Part shown: positions 50,740 to 63,886 of the stretch, piece by piece
How the letters are laid out: every line of letters begins with the position of its first letter
How positions within the stretch are numbered: the stretch's first letter is position 1
NCBI RefSeq assembly: GCF_032362555.1
Contig: NC_083519.1
Location: 5,783,501 to 5,847,500 of the forward strand
DNA from: Amyelois transitella
Lineage: Eukaryota > Arthropoda > Insecta > Lepidoptera > Pyralidae
DNA: 64,000 bases
Direction: 5' to 3'
Program-made: the position numbers and the translations under genes
Notes under the pieces: generated by a model
The model's database searches: none
Seen by the model: the letters and a program-made list of their open reading frames with translations, nothing else
What the model was told of the DNA's origin: nothing

Positions 50740-53180
50740 ATAGGACTTATTTGCATTTCATAGTTGGTCCATGATGTTTCTTAGTAAGTTACTAGGTCAT
50801 GAAGCGTCTGATGAGCCAAAACGTGCTCCCATTAGGAAGAAATGCGGGGGTGGAATAGGCTTGACACAATAATCTGGCGACTCTTGGCGCCCGCCTGTCT
50901 GCCGGCAAGGACTCTGCAGCAGCCTAGATTTTCAGAAAATCGGGTTAGGAACTAGAATATTTAGGCTTGAAAATTTAATGAAGTTATTTATTATATTTTT
51001 GAGTAAATAAGACTACAACAATAAGTCACTTTATACAACATCTATAGATTTACACGATTACGGTATTTTAAATTTCGTGAATGAATTAACTTGAACTTTT
51101 GATCAAGAATCTTCCATTACAATTTCACAGGTGTTTGTTAATTAAATCGGTAGCAAAACCATGTCAAAGGGGCAACTAAATTGAAACTTAGCAACTAATT
51201 CCATTTTGTATGTAGCAACGAGCCTCAGGCCCTAACTACCTCAAACTTTGAGCAGACAGATATCGGTATCAGTGTACCAGGAACAAGTTGATCAATTATT
51301 TACAATATCCTGTGGCTATCTGTACAACATTCGCATCTTTTATAATGAAATAATTCATGTTTATTTTCTACTACTACCAACTAAATTCTAAGAAGGCAAT
51401 TATTGAACAACTTTCAAAATTAAATTTGCTGTTTGTTGTTGTTGTTCGCGTTTTAATTAGGTAGTTATAATTTGAATCAACTATAAAAATCATAATTTTG
51501 CAATAAATCCATCTCGTGTTCCTAATCAGGTACAGGAAAAGTTTATTTTCTATGCAAAAGTAACATTATGAGGTTTTAAAATCATATAAACAAATATATT
51601 ATTTTACATTCATTTTTACGAATCTACCAGCACATATGTAGATATTGGAAGTTGCATCAGAGAATTTTGTAAATTTACCTACTCAATATCCGGGTTTTAT
51701 CGAAAATTAAACCTTCCTACACCCTTGTGAACAATGAAATCAAGCAGAAATTCAAGTATTTATTTAAATGTGAACGGATAAACGTAAATGCTATATTCCT
51801 ACCTCAATATTTTGTAACTACGTGAATTTAAGCTTAGTTTGAACAGTTTATTATGTATTCATGGAGCGAGTCCCTTGTTAGTCGAATGAAAATTGTTTTA
51901 TTTTCGGCCCACATGTTAGGTAAAAGCCTTTGATAAAATATTGATGTGAATGCTCCCCAACTTTTTTCATATTTTTACGACCTTAATGTTTTATTATTAT
52001 ATATTTTCGAACAACTGGTTGCCTGCGATTAATTTAGATTTCCATTGACATTGTTACCTCAAGAAAATAACTATTTTTATGAATGGTTTATTGTTTTGGG
52101 TCTTAAAAATTATAAAAAGAAGTATTTTACACTTGAACCGGTTCACAACAAGATATAAAAATACACACATAATCAGCTCCGATAGCAGGTACAGCTTAAA
52201 AACCCATTTTAGTTGAATTAAATTGGTGCGAGTTCCTATTGTGAATTCCGCAGTGCACAAAATTTACTCTACGCTGGCGAGCGAAACGATTGCAATGTTC
52301 CAGATAAACATCTATTATTTAAAGCGAATGTTTGCGCAGTCATCGAATATATTTTTTTACATTTTGCAGGTGAACGCTGGCAACAGACCAAATTTTCCTA
52401 TTAGGTATTACAAACCTGCCCCAGCGACGTGTTAGTTAAGGAAATTCACCAACAGACCGACCTTTCAAGAAAAACAATGCTCATCCAAATCACTTGTCGC
52501 AATAAGAAATATTTAGGATAAGATAAGAGTGATACGTGGATAAAGAGGGTTACGCTCTTCATTAGTATAAAGGATCTATTGATTCAAATTCTTAAACTAA
52601 CAGCTAATTCTCGATCCTAAGAATAAATATTTACAAGGACAGGACGTCCATGTAACTGTCTAGTAAATGATTATAATTTCTTGTCAATTCATTTGAGGTT
52701 ATGCTGTTGTATCTCGCGTGTTCAAAGTTGATAAAAATCCCGGTCAAGTGCAAGCCATCTGGCGTTTAGTCTTGAGCGTTTAGTCTTGAGAATTGGTTCC
52801 TCGATTGTTTATTGAAACAAACCATTTGGACTTCAATATTGTAAAGACTATTGCAGCGAATATTACCCAATGTTCTTCATTTCTAATAAAAGACAGCAAC
52901 GCTTGGGGTCTTCACAAATACATATAAAGGGCATTTGATTGCAAATTGATAAAAAGAGAGCGCAAACAGGCAGTCGTAAGCTTTTTTTAACTCACCAAGA
53001 AAAAAGCCATATCATATCAAATATAGGTTGTACTGATATTTATTCATTATCCATCCATTATTTACAGCTATACTTAGCACGTATCTAACCCTGCTTTTGC
53101 TTTTTTCATAACGAACACAAACGAGACAGTAAAAACAGCCCAAATATAGGAGTATGTTTAAGCCCTGCTAATTGAGTGGC

Positions 53181-53306
53181 CAGGGTGTCGACTATAAATA
53201 GAAGACCCCCCGCGTCGCGACTCTCACGGAGTGCTCTTCATGCAACTATCGGATAATTCACAAACCGCCCGCTGCACCGAGCTGCCTCTATTTTAAGGAC
53301 ACCCTG
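53181..53306. repeat. GC-rich segment bounded by 9 bp inverted repeats, with a TATA-like core
   Basis: CAGGGTGTC (53181-53189) and GACACCCTG (53298-53306) bound 126 bases. Inside are TATAAATA at 53193-53200 and a GC-rich stretch to about 53275. It could be a small MITE or a core promoter; no gene follows that I can recognise. Confidence 0.4.
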
Positions 53307-54071
53307 TATTGATTTTCGTACCAATAGGTATTGACGATTATATTTCGATATGACGGTGGATTTTGAAAGTTGTGAGGGTTATGTGAATGACCTGCCTTCT
53401 GCCAGGGATGAATCTATACAGCGATAACTCAACGTTTTCAATAGATTTTAGAATAGAGTAGAATTCAATTTATTGTACAAGTTTTATAACAACGAAATAA
53501 AAATAATAACATAAATACCTACTTGTGCAAAAGGCGGCCTTTTCGCATTATGCAATTAAGATTAATAAATAAAATACCATTCTATAATTTAAAATAAACG
53601 TGAAATGGCATTGTTCTAAGCTTTATTTTAGAGCGCATAATCAAATGCTTAAGTGTTCCAACAATAACCTGATGTAAAGCAGAAGTACAAGTAAATTTAT
53701 GGCCATGAACCCTCATCTAGCAATTGAACAGTAAAAACTAATTAAAGCAATTGTATAGCAAAGCAGATGGAGGGTCCGACTCAGGCGGATTTTTATTAAG
53801 CTTCACTTTGTCGTTGTACTTTGTTGTTGTTTACGAAGTTTTAATACAAGTCTTTAGTTACGTTCATGTGAACTCATCACGTGTAATCTAATCTAGGCAT
53901 AGACACCACTATGAGATCACAAGAAATCCCTCAATTAGATATATTATGACATCATTTCCATTCTGAACTTAAACCTAAAACATCTTTGATTGTGAGTTTT
54001 TCTTCATCATAACGAAACTATAAACGGAACCTGTTTTCCTTCCGAGCATTTAAGTTCGTACTAGTGTATAC

Positions 54072-54122
54072 TGTGGCCTTTCAATCTTCTCGAGATTTTT
54101 GGTTCCGTCTACCCGTTAAGGG
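54072..54122 (+). mobile_element. Decayed fragment of the recurrent ~260 bp element
   Basis: Only the block 'tggcctttcaatcttctcga' to 'gtctacccgttaaggga' remains, about 50 bases, in the plus orientation. Confidence 0.45.
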
Positions 54123-54666
54123 ACAATTTATGTTTTACTAAGTGTTGCTTAGAAAATATAGAATTTGAATTTGATGGCCCAGACATTAGACGAAATATCG
54201 AAAAACGATAAACATAACAAAGATTGATGGTGCATTGAACAACAGTTCAGAGCATTCAGAAAAAAGCTTAGGAGCTCTCAAGAGGGGCGATCAAGAGAGA
54301 AATCGGCGCTGATTAAGAGACACTGTTGAAGAAAATTATTAACGAAAGAATATTCGAATACGAAAGAGTATGTAATCACTACGTTTTTCTAATGCCTCGC
54401 TGGACCAAAATAAAATGAATTTTTAGGTCTTTATCAAATTGTAAACAATCATAATCCTTGTGAGATAAGGACTACGATGAATATAACAAAAGCAAATTAT
54501 GAATTGTCACGCAAAAGTGTACGATAAAATTATGAGATTATTAAATACCAGCTGATTAGTATGATTTCATTCCTTTACTTTATTTGACACACATAATGAA
54601 TTTTAATGGTTTTCTATTAGAAACTGGGATTACACTTTATGATTTGTTGTACAAATTATAGAACAA

Positions 54667-54728
54667 AGGGATAGGCTTATAAACCTGGAATACTTCTTTT
54701 AAGCGATGGGTTAGCGACCTGTCACTTG
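54667..54728 (+). mobile_element. Fragment of the recurrent ~260 bp element
   Basis: It contains 'agggataggcttataaacct', 'ggaatacttcttttaagcga' and 'tgggttagcgacctgtcact', the middle third of the element. Confidence 0.7.
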
Positions 54729-55990
54729 TCAACAAAATATTCTCAGTCAGGCTTGCCTATGTAATCAGTTATTTAAGAATTGACTGACGTTTTTGCACCT
54801 GACAATTTCCAATGGTTTAAATTTGTCCTCACAGGAACTATTATGGAACTGAACCATGCTCATACCATGATATTAGTGTCAATGAATGATTATACCCTAG
54901 TCTAGTTGAGAAATGACACCAAAATGATATCATAGCCATATTGTGGCATTGAGATAACAACATACAAATTTAATAAGTAATTTCAACAAAACAAGGTTTT
55001 GTTTGCCTCACCATATTTAAAGTGTGCACATCTATAGAGCAAGTTTTGGTTTAATTAGGACAAGAGCAGCAAATCAAACTTCATTCACTATAGCAGCATA
55101 CTGGAAAACAAAGGCCTCTTATTCTGGTTTATCATATCCATGTTAATTGATACAGAATTGAGATAAATAAGTGTTGGTAGAATTGTTTGGCTGAAATCTT
55201 TGGCTGGAATAATTCAAATTTTGTGTAACACAATATCAACCAATAAGCAAATAAAAACAGTTTTCTCTTACATGGATAGATTAGATTTTTTGTATGTATT
55301 TTATTTTTTACATATTTTGTAGTATATACTAAAAGGTGGCACTGGCATTGATATCCATGGAATAATACAGTAACAAGAGCATTGTATATCCTATAGACTT
55401 TGAAAATGAAGAAAATGAAATTAAAAAACCACACAGCAGTAGCAGACTTTTTTTTTCTACTGTAAAAGAATCCTATCCTACTAATATTATTAAGTTAAAG
55501 TTGTAAGGACTAAGACACAAGTCTTTGTTCCTATTTCACAAAAAACTGCATTTTATCCCGAAAAAAAGCAATGCCTCAGGGGGCTGCTAGTGAATAGTAA
55601 GCTTTGAAAATAAACGGAAAGAATAGCCAAGTGTATAAAAAATGGTAGAACCCATGTCCACCCAAATTTACCAACACAACACAGGTCTTCAACAAAGGTT
55701 CTATCCTATGCATGTCTCCAAGTTAAGATCTATTCTTGTTCGGAATTTCATTACGTACTAGAACAAATTGTACAAGAACCAAAACATTAAAATTTAAATA
55801 TCTTGTTGTTTTGGGCTCCAGAACAAATTTGATAAAATTTGTAACAGGGATGGACCATTACCTGACGGATAAACATGGGCATTAACTACTTGTTTAGTAT
55901 GATATTTTTGGGTGTGATAAGAGAATTATAAGTTGAACAAAGCTAATTGAATATCAATCACATTTCCCTTACTAATATAGCTAGTGTTGG

Positions 55991-56030
55991 GACCTACAAA
56001 CTTATACCCTTATGTATAAGTTTGTAGGTC
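55991..56030. repeat. 17 bp perfect inverted repeat
   Basis: Arms 55991-56007 and 56014-56030 (gacctacaaacttatac and its complement) surround a 6-base loop. Confidence 0.9.
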
Positions 56031-57777
56031 TACTAATACATAATAAATGTTTGCAACATCCGAAAGGGTAAATATGAAGATCTATTATACATAATATTTA
56101 AGACCTTGTTGTACTCATATTATGCAAATAAAAGTTTGAATTTGAATTTAACAAATAATACTTTATCTAAATCTATATTTCTTTATTAAACTGTATATTA
56201 CATGCCTTTAGGGTTTTTTTGACTATTAGAACTGCCACTAATATAAGGGATAAAGAGATATTGTGTGTGTTTGCATTGCAATGTATTCCTTCTACATCCA
56301 GCCTTACAACACTGGTTTTAGTAAAGATCGCACAACATGTAAAGACAGAAAATATTAGACTTTATAGGTCAAACACACTGGTTTATAAACATTAAAACAT
56401 TTTAATAGGTTTATATGCTAACTAAATGTCTAAAAAGCAATTGAGTTTTCAATAATAATTATACTACTTATTACAGAGTTTATAAGTAAGTAAGTAAATT
56501 AAAAGTAATAAAAGAGTACAAAAATGGAAAAATACAGCATAAATTCTCATAAAATTATTATTAGGAAAATTAGAAAAGACAAAAACTCGTGCTAAACTTG
56601 TTAGATTAACATTTTAAAATTGAATATATCCAAGCCATCATTTTGAGAAGTCACGTCAAGGATACTAGTAGCTTTATACACCCACTCTATACATAACAAC
56701 AAGGTTGACTTTAATTTTGGGTGTGTGCTCTTGAAATAAGTAAAAGCTTTAATTGTAAGCGGTAGATAAGGCATTTTCTAGCAAAGAAAAGAATAAAAAT
56801 TTTGGGGCAGTTCCTACCTTAGCCGCTTTCTCTTGAATTCACAGTTCACTAAATCAAATATATGTCAAGGAAATGCAACTTTAATTATCTAATGTACAGT
56901 CTTTTTATCAGATACAATAAAATCCTGTTAAATTGAATACTTTAAAATCCCAATCAATAACACGAAAACAATTATTTCGCCATCAAACTGACATAACATG
57001 CTTGACAGGAAGATCATCTATCAAACAAAATCAAGCGTTGGCAGCTGGGTATAGTGATGTTAATGACAATGTTCAATCACTCGATTTTAGGATGACGAAC
57101 TATTAAAGTAGCTGGTTGAATATGTCACCGAAAAATAACAAGAACCGCAACTTTATAAACATCCTAAGTAATTTATAAACTTTCGTATAATTCTCAACAA
57201 GAGATGAATTGTATTGTTTTACGTCCAGTGAAAAAGTTTTTCGTGGTAAATTAATAAACTTAAGGATATAAATTTGTAAGATTTAAAACCGTTCTAACAA
57301 TTACTAACCAAAACGACCACAGGAAAAACAGATGAGATTTTAATTTTACGCTTCTTTAAAATGCGGCAAATTTATAATTAAGTTGATATTCTAAGCAAAT
57401 TACACACAGCTCTCTGATTAGCTGATGTTGACAGTGATAGTTTCTATGTTGCTCATTAAGGGTATACTTAAGTAAGTTTTTTAAGTGAAATGAAATAATT
57501 CATCTCTCGTTTAGAATCCTACAAAAATTTATAACCTTCCTAGAAAAGTGCGCTTCGTGTTATTTTTCAGTGAAAAAAAAGTAAGTCAATTATATACAAT
57601 TAGAAAGAATAAAAGGCGACGGTTTGACTTAAGGTAAAGGAAAATAACGTGAAGAAACTTGTACATCCAGGCAAGAGAATGTGTAACATAGGTGCACCCC
57701 GCCCGGCCTCATATCCAGAGTGGTGAGAATGTATCCAGGACCAAGGCCAGAAGAAAGAAATAGAATAAGAATAACAT

Positions 57778-57975
57778 TCATACATACATAAAATCTCGCC
57801 ACTTTGCCGGAGGAATGGGCGGAAACTACATCCTTCCGCTTGGCACGAATCCTCTATACCTACTCTGTTCGTTTCATTTAAATTCCTTTTTACCCGGACG
57901 TTCTCGATTTGATCAAAGTTTGGGCCTTTCCCTTTCAACTTTCATCCTTTCCACATGACCAAACCATCTTAGCTA
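57778..57975 (-). mobile_element. LINE 3' tail, degenerate
   Basis: On the minus strand, 'tttgatcaaatcgagaacgt' and 'ccgcccattcctccggcaaa' lead into 'gtggcgagattttatgtatg'. This is the same layout as the tail of the element at 1899-2413 (gatcaaatc, ctacctctccaggaaag, aggcataatttatatatg). It ends in an ATGTATG run. Confidence 0.5.
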
Positions 57976-58524
57976 TATTTTTTCGATTCCTGTCACCATA
58001 ACACCATTTTAACGGTCAGTGGAGAAATAAAAATATCGACTGTTTTGGAAATCGAAGGAATAATGAAATCACATTATGATTCTTGTTTGGCAGCAACACT
58101 TTAGTGAGTGCGTTCATAACTTTAACTAAAGAGCATTTTTATGAAGAACACACATTTTAAAAAAATGACGAAGAAACAATAATAATATACTGTAAACTGT
58201 AATAAGGATCAGATAAAAATATTCCTAGGAATTAAAAATTTATTGAACACGTATGTATTCATTAACTTTTAACTTTACTAAGTTTTGAAAAAGGTTTTGA
58301 ACACATCCAATTTTTTTTCTCTTTTTCTCTACGTCATTTTCCTACGTTCGATGTGGTGTCACAGTGAAGTGAAATAATCCGTGAACGTTTTAGCGAGATT
58401 TAATTATTCTTTTAATAATGTTTAGGATTTATACATCTTTTAATAATTATGTGCTACTTTGCTAGATGTGTGTCCGCGCGGTGCAATTGTTTAATAAGAG
58501 TATAGTGGTGTAATTGGGATCATT

Positions 58525-59787
58525 ATGAACTGCCACCAAGTGCTAAGTGGCGCCTGTAATTCAGGAGATCAATGTTTTGCTGTTGGATCAGTTGAAGGAA
58601 TACCTTTTACAGTGAGTACATCACCCAAGGTTTGATTACTAATGACTTGATCTCGTGACCATACAACTAAAGTGCATAATGTAGTGGTAAGGAAGTAATC
58701 ATCTTTGGAGGAAAATCTAATTTAGCCTACTTTGATAAGTTAATATATTTGCAGTAATTGTTTCTCTAATATCATTCGCGATGAGTAAATAACTAACCTT
58801 TAGAGCCATTGGCTACACTCTAATATACACAGTCTTCTGTATCCTTGAACATTAATTTGCATGGGCTATTTAAAAGACAATATCCTAACATAATTCTTTG
58901 TTTATCTAGTGTCACTTTTATTATGTATTGTTTCAATGAAGTTATTTTATCTTGACTTTATCTTATTGACTTGATATCACAGATTCATTGAACAGTATAA
59001 AATAAATTAAAAGGTGTTGTTCATTTAAAAGAACAATATAAATTTATGTATTATTACTATTTGCTTAACAGAGAATTCCAAACTAGTTATGGCTCTTTTG
59101 GGCATATACAAATAATTTCTTACAAAAATAGTTTATGAAATATAGTAGTGACAACCTAATAATACTGACCCAGTTTCATACTAGTATTATGTTGTTTTTG
59201 TTTAGATCCAGTACTACAGTAATGTTGTTAATGTTTTTTGAATATATTGATAAATATACATATATATATATATCTCTATGAATATGAATAACCTATATAA
59301 AAAAAAATTAGTACAAGATTATTATTAGATTGCTAGACTTGAAATGAGTTGGAAAGCAGGCTCCAGGCTCCGTAGCATTTAGGCAAAGACAAGAACTGAA
59401 AATATGCCCTGATGAGAGAGAAAATCTTGGGTATTACTGATTATTAATATGATGAAAGAATAGATAGAAGATACTATTAGAATCACATTGTATATTCACA
59501 CCAATAATTTTTCAAACTTTTCTTTGGGAAGAGACACAATGTTGGAAAAAATGTTGTAGAATTAAACTTTTTTTTTTACTTTTCAGGCTTATGCAGCAGG
59601 ATGCAACATTGTTATACTGGCATCAAACTTTGAACGTGTTCAGATTATACCTGGTGCTATACATGGTTATGTCCGTATCGGCTCTTTAGATTGCAGCACA
59701 GACACTGGGAAAATTGCTGCAGCTTATGGGGCTGAAGTGTGCATATTTGAGCCCACTCCTTTGATACATTCTGCTGCTACCACCCAT
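58525..59787 (+). CDS. Rbcn-3A: DmX / Rabconnectin-3A (DMXL family), N-terminal part
   Basis: Two exons, 58525-58611 and 59587-59787, encode the first 96 residues: MNCHQVLSGACNSGDQCFAV and onward to AYAAGCNIVILASNFERVQI and AAAYGAEVCIFEP. This matches the start of DMXL2/Rabconnectin-3 alpha (HQVL.GA.N.GD, SVG...IPFTAY..GC.IVILAS.FE.VQIIPGA). The family are very large WD-repeat proteins, usually around 3000 residues, that assemble V-ATPase with Rabconnectin-3B and affect Notch signalling and vesicle acidification. Donors GTGAGT and acceptor TTTTCAG are good, and both exons are in phase 0. The remaining exons lie beyond the window. I find no third exon in the 4.2 kb that follow, so intron 2 extends past the right edge. 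The 5'UTR exon limits are unknown. Confidence 0.9.
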
Positions 59788-61267
59788 GTGAGTAAATACT
59801 ATATGATTGTCAAAGGTCTTCTGGAAAACCTTATATATCCAATTCTAAGTACCATTTCCCAAATGTTTTAGGATACCAGCATCACATCTATTACCCCACC
59901 AAGAAAATGGTGTTTTTATTCGATTTGTAACTAGAGACTACATCTTTGAAGCTTTGTTTAGAATTTGACTTAGGCCAATAATTAAGACCAATATCAAAAA
60001 TTGAATTTTGGAAATTGGTCTTAATTATAGCAAAGACAGAATATTTATATTAGCACTTAATTGGGTGATAAATGTCCATTATAAGCATGTAATAGACATG
60101 GTTAAAAGATATATAAAGGATAGATAGATAAAAGCTTTAATGAATGTGCAATGTGCATGTATGTACTATAACAATAACAAAGAACGAAAAAAGTTGGTTA
60201 TATCTTCACTATATACATTACACATTTTAATTTCACAACACTTTTTGTGTTGATAGAGACCATTTATCAAGGAAGGCTTTAGGCTATATAAATCATGCTG
60301 TAACTATTAGGGAGCAAAGAAATAATGGATTTCAGTAGCTTATAAAAGCTTGCTTTGATTGATACATATACATTGCTTTCTTAACAATGATATGATGAAT
60401 AGATGTGAAAAAACTGGGAAGAAATATTAGTCCTTGAGGGCGGGCTTCAATGATGCCCAAAATAATTATTCCACGCGGACTAAGTCGCGGGCACAGCTAG
60501 TTACAAAATAATCTGTATGGAATTAGTAAAATAAGAAATTCACATTATTCTTGAAAATAAAGAACATGTTTTTGAGCCAGTATGAAAAAGTAGCTTCAAT
60601 AGGCTTATGTTAAGTTTTTGTTTTAATATGATAAGATAAAAAGTAAAGGATTATATTTCAGTGTTAACACAATCTCATTGAAAAGAGACATAGGATTGAT
60701 AGCATATGACATTATTTATTGTTTGCAATTTTATATCAGGTGTTTTTAATAGAATGTCTACTACAAAGGACTTGCTTTCAAAAAGTGTCTTGTTTTTGGT
60801 GATGGTTTACTATTAATTTTATATACATATAAAAAGCTAATACATATATTGACTTTTATTGTAATTGGAATGAAAATAGCATTTTGATATGTGGGTGAAT
60901 ATACGCTATTTGAATTTCAATGGTCTTTAGAAAATGTTTATGTTAAACTTATTATATTATTGTTTCTCTATGTTTAAACAATAAATAACATGGCCTTTTA
61001 TCTGGCCCACATAGTCTAATCACGACAATTGTTTAATTTAAAGCATTATTAGCTTAAAAAGTTAAAAATGTATACTCCTCTGGCCTTCCCATTCATGCAT
61101 TATAATGATTGAACGGCAATATACTTTAAATACGTATACACAAATATGTTTTTTTTAAATTATTACCAACTGTTATAAATATCGAAACATATTTAATCAA
61201 AATACATTGTAAAATATTTAATAATATAAAAAAAATAAAACATGTTCTCATGTCATGTTACAAATAC
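59788..61267 (+). other. DmX intron 2, left part
   Basis: AT-rich intronic DNA with no supported exon. A 13 bp inverted repeat lies at 59980-59992 with 60014-60026. A short LINE terminus (ccacgcggactaagtcgcgg, about 60455-60503) is present. Confidence 0.6.
60455..60503 (-). mobile_element. Short LINE terminus fragment
   Basis: The block 'ccacgcggactaagtcgcgg' followed by 'gcacagctagtt' is the reverse of the LINE segment that begins 'actagctgtgcccgcgactt', common in lepidopteran genomes. Confidence 0.5.
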
Positions 61268-61684
61268 GTCACTTCATCTGGCGAAACTCTAAAGAAGAAA
61301 AATTTCACTTAAAATCGCCAATTTGTGTTTTGATCTTGAACTGGGCGCGGCGAACAGTGTGAAGTTAGTAGTAAGCTAATGGTCTTGAGCAAAACTTAAA
61401 TAATATTGCGTCAGTTTACGAATGAATTTGGGAGAGCGTGTTTTTGCCACTCGTTGGAGTATTTCCTTTGGTAAGCATATGTTATCGTATTTTATTGTTG
61501 GAAAACTGTTTATTAGCACAATGCAAGGTTTATTGTGTGTAGATGTCATGTGTTACGTCAAACTGTGGTGCGAAAATCGAGTGATGTTATTTTTGTACGT
61601 TAAGTACGATTTTGTCACTTCTCTGGCGTCACTTCTGTGGCAAATTTCATGCCAGAGGAAATACATGATCGCCAGAGAAGTGAC
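61268..61684. repeat. Cluster of GTCACTTCTCTGGC-like repeats, left block
   Basis: Copies lie at 61268-61282 (gtcacttcatctggc), 61614-61627 (exact), 61628-61641 (one mismatch) and, inverted, 61671-61684 (exact). The inverted pair gives a stem of about 18 bp. Further copies occur at 63887-63941. The family is unknown to me. Confidence 0.7.
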
Positions 61685-61718
61685 GAAATTCTGTTTCGTT
61701 AAATATCTTAATTAGACG

Positions 61719-61834
61719 GCTGATTTGGTGTAATGGTTAAGAAGTTGGTCATTACGCCTGAGGTCGCGGGTTCGATCCCCGCACAGTACAAACATTTGTG
61801 TGCATGAACGTGCCTGTAGTGGGCCATCCGCGGG
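61719..61834 (+). mobile_element. tRNA-derived SINE
   Basis: The stretch has a tRNA-like A box (tttggtgtaatggttaag) and a perfect B box (gggttcgatcccc), followed by 'acaaacatttgtgtgcatga', a tail I recognise from lepidopteran SINEs. The 5' seven bases do not pair with the 3' end, so a functional tRNA is unlikely. It directly precedes an R1-like LINE fragment. Confidence 0.6.
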
Positions 61835-61844
61835 GATCTCGGGC

Positions 61845-63174
61845 CCCAGGTACAAGTATTCTGCTACGCAGATGATACGCTTGTGGCCGCCTGGAGACAC
61901 GAACGTGAAGCGGCAGAAATGATGATTCGTTCGTCGCGTTGGTATGCTAGGGTTAATGGTAGCCCTGAGCAAAACGGAGGCCATCGCCTTTGGCGGTCGA
62001 GGTTGGAAGACTCAGGCCGGTGTGTTCATGATGGTGGATGGGGAGAGGGTACATGTAATGCCACACATCAAATACCTTGGCATCATATTGGACCCACGGT
62101 GGAACTTCGGGGAGCACTTTAGACAGCTAGCTCCCCAATTAGTGAGAACCGCATCGGCACTCAGCCGACTGCTGCCCAACATTGGTGGGCCTGGTGCTAC
62201 ATGTCGGCGCCTATATGCAGGTGTAACACGCAGCATGGCGCTGTATGGGTTGCCGATATGGGCGGATAGGCTCACTAGAGCCAACAGGGCCTTGCTGCGA
62301 CGACCACAGCGTGTGGTGGCCATACGTATCTGCAAGGCCTACACCACTGTGGCGTGGGCGGCAGCCTGCGCTCTGGCTGGTACCCCACACTGGGAACTGG
62401 ACGCTCTGGCCCAAAAGGAGTTGTTCTGGGAAAGGAGGAGGAGGGCGGAGATGCCTGAATTAGCGGGAGCGGCTGGTGTAAACTTGGCTGTGGTATTGCG
62501 GGAGCGATAGAGAACTCCGAATTCAGCCATTGTACTATCGGGGCGCTCCTTCCATCGCTTGACAACTGGTTGGACCGACGCCACGGCCAGGTGACATTCA
62601 GGCTGACGCAGGTTATGACCGGACATGGTTGCTTCGGTCATTACCTGCATCGGATTAGATAAGAGGCTACTGAGGTCTGCCATGAGTGTGGGGAGCCGGA
62701 TGATACGGCTCAACATACTCTGGCAGAGTGCTCGAAGTGGTCGGATGAGCGGGCCACCCTCATGACCGCCTTAGAAATAGGGAACCTCTCGCTGCAAAGT
62801 GTAGTAGCTGCGATGCTGTGCTGCAAGAGGAAATGGGAAGCAGTGGTTTCCTTCTGCGAGTACGTCATCTCGCAGAACACGATCACTTTATCGTGCGCGC
62901 CTACTGCCTCACTAGGGTCACTTCCCGACCCTGGGACCAGCAACTTACTGGTCACCTATTAAAACAAGATTCCCGGGCAGCCTGAGAGCATCGTGGTGAA
63001 ATTCCTGCGATCCCATGATGCAAAATCATCACCCTCAAAATGGCAAGAAGGGCGCACGGAGGGGTTTTAGTGGGTAGGCTGGTTTACTAGGTGCCAGGAG
63101 TCCCACACTCTCCCGGGTGTTGACCCGGGGTCTTGTCCGTAAAAAGGATTTCCCCTTCGATAACAAAAAAAAAA
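61845..63174 (+). mobile_element. 5'-truncated R1-clade LINE (reverse transcriptase C-terminal half)
   Basis: In shifting frames the plus strand shows the RT catalytic motif in VFCYADDTLVAAW (about 61855-61895), then after a frameshift a 188-codon frame (61944-62510) with KYLGIILDPRWNF and RRLYAGVTRSMALYGLPIWA. After a stop at 62510 come TGHGCFGHYLHRI (about 62618-62660) and a C-X2-C-X8-H-X4-C zinc knuckle (CHECGEPDD then HTLAEC, about 62680-62740). The 3'UTR ends with a poly(A) run near 63163-63174. Frameshifts and stops make it inactive. The R1-like assignment rests on the GHGCFG and CCHC layout. It lies in DmX intron 2. Confidence 0.8.
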
Positions 63175-63514
63175 GTATAGTAAGTTCAGTATTTGAGTAT
63201 AAAATATTTAGCTACACAAAAATTGTTGATTCTGATCTGAAAATGAAAGAGTTCATTTATACTGGAGACTAAAACTTTTACGTTGTTTAAATAACCTCGA
63301 GACTGAAAGGTGAATCATTAAATAGTACTATTGTTTTGTTTTGTGAAAGAAGAGTTTTTTTTTTGTTTTTAGAAAGTTGGTTAAGAATACAGTGCTTTAA
63401 ATGTTACAAACTTAGAATTTTGTGATTGTTTTATAATAAAAAAACTATTAAAGGGTAATATTTACTGTTAATTTCATCACAGATGAGGCTGATAAGCAGA
63501 ATATACTTCACTAG

Positions 63515-63716
63515 AGGCCGCCCGCGACTTCGTCCGCATGGAAACCCTATCAATCCCGCGGGAACTCTGGGATAAAAAGTAGCCTATGTGTTATTCTGGG
63601 TCTTCAGCTACCTACATACCAAATTTCATGGTAATCGGTTCAGTAGTTTTTGCGTGAAAGAGTAACAAACATCCATACATCCATACAAACTTTCGCCTTT
63701 ATAATAGTAGTAAGAT
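63515..63716 (+). mobile_element. LINE 3' end
   Basis: It starts 'ccgcccgcgacttcgtccgc', contains 'gggataaaaagtagcctatg', 'accaaatttcatggtaatcg' and 'cagtagtttttgcgtgaaag', and ends 'tcgcctttataatagtagta'. This is the conserved 3' terminus of a very common lepidopteran LINE, 5'-truncated here. Confidence 0.8.
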
Positions 63717-63886
63717 TCTGTTATTTTAAACGGGCATTGAAAACTAAAGCATTAAAAAATAATAAGGTTGCATTAAGAAATTGTGAAGACTGAATGTGCC
63801 TTACATAATAAAAAATATTCTAATACAATAATTTAAACGTGTTTAATTTAATATAAGTCTCTTTACTCGTCTTATAACAATGGTGT

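Larger units (their letters stand above)
42245..58524. other. Long intergenic region between endophilin A and DmX
   Basis: Over 16 kb lie between these two divergent genes. I find no exon with recognisable protein similarity. The region should hold the promoters and non-coding 5' exons of both genes. It contains the repeats listed separately and several unexplained GC-rich patches (46080-46200, 50085-50262, 53181-53306). Open frames such as 43038-43232, 49220-49477 and 55132-55434 look random. Confidence 0.45.

Noticed and set aside
61422-61715. 97-codon open frame in DmX intron 2
   Set aside because: It overlaps the GTCACTTCTCTGGC repeat block and has no recognisable domain.
61723-61795. 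Functional tRNA gene with perfect B box
   Set aside because: The 5' bases cannot pair with the 3' bases to make an acceptor stem, and the following sequence matches a SINE body.
62012-62716. Several antisense open frames within the LINE
   Set aside because: They are shadows of the GC-rich RT coding strand and have no domain of their own.
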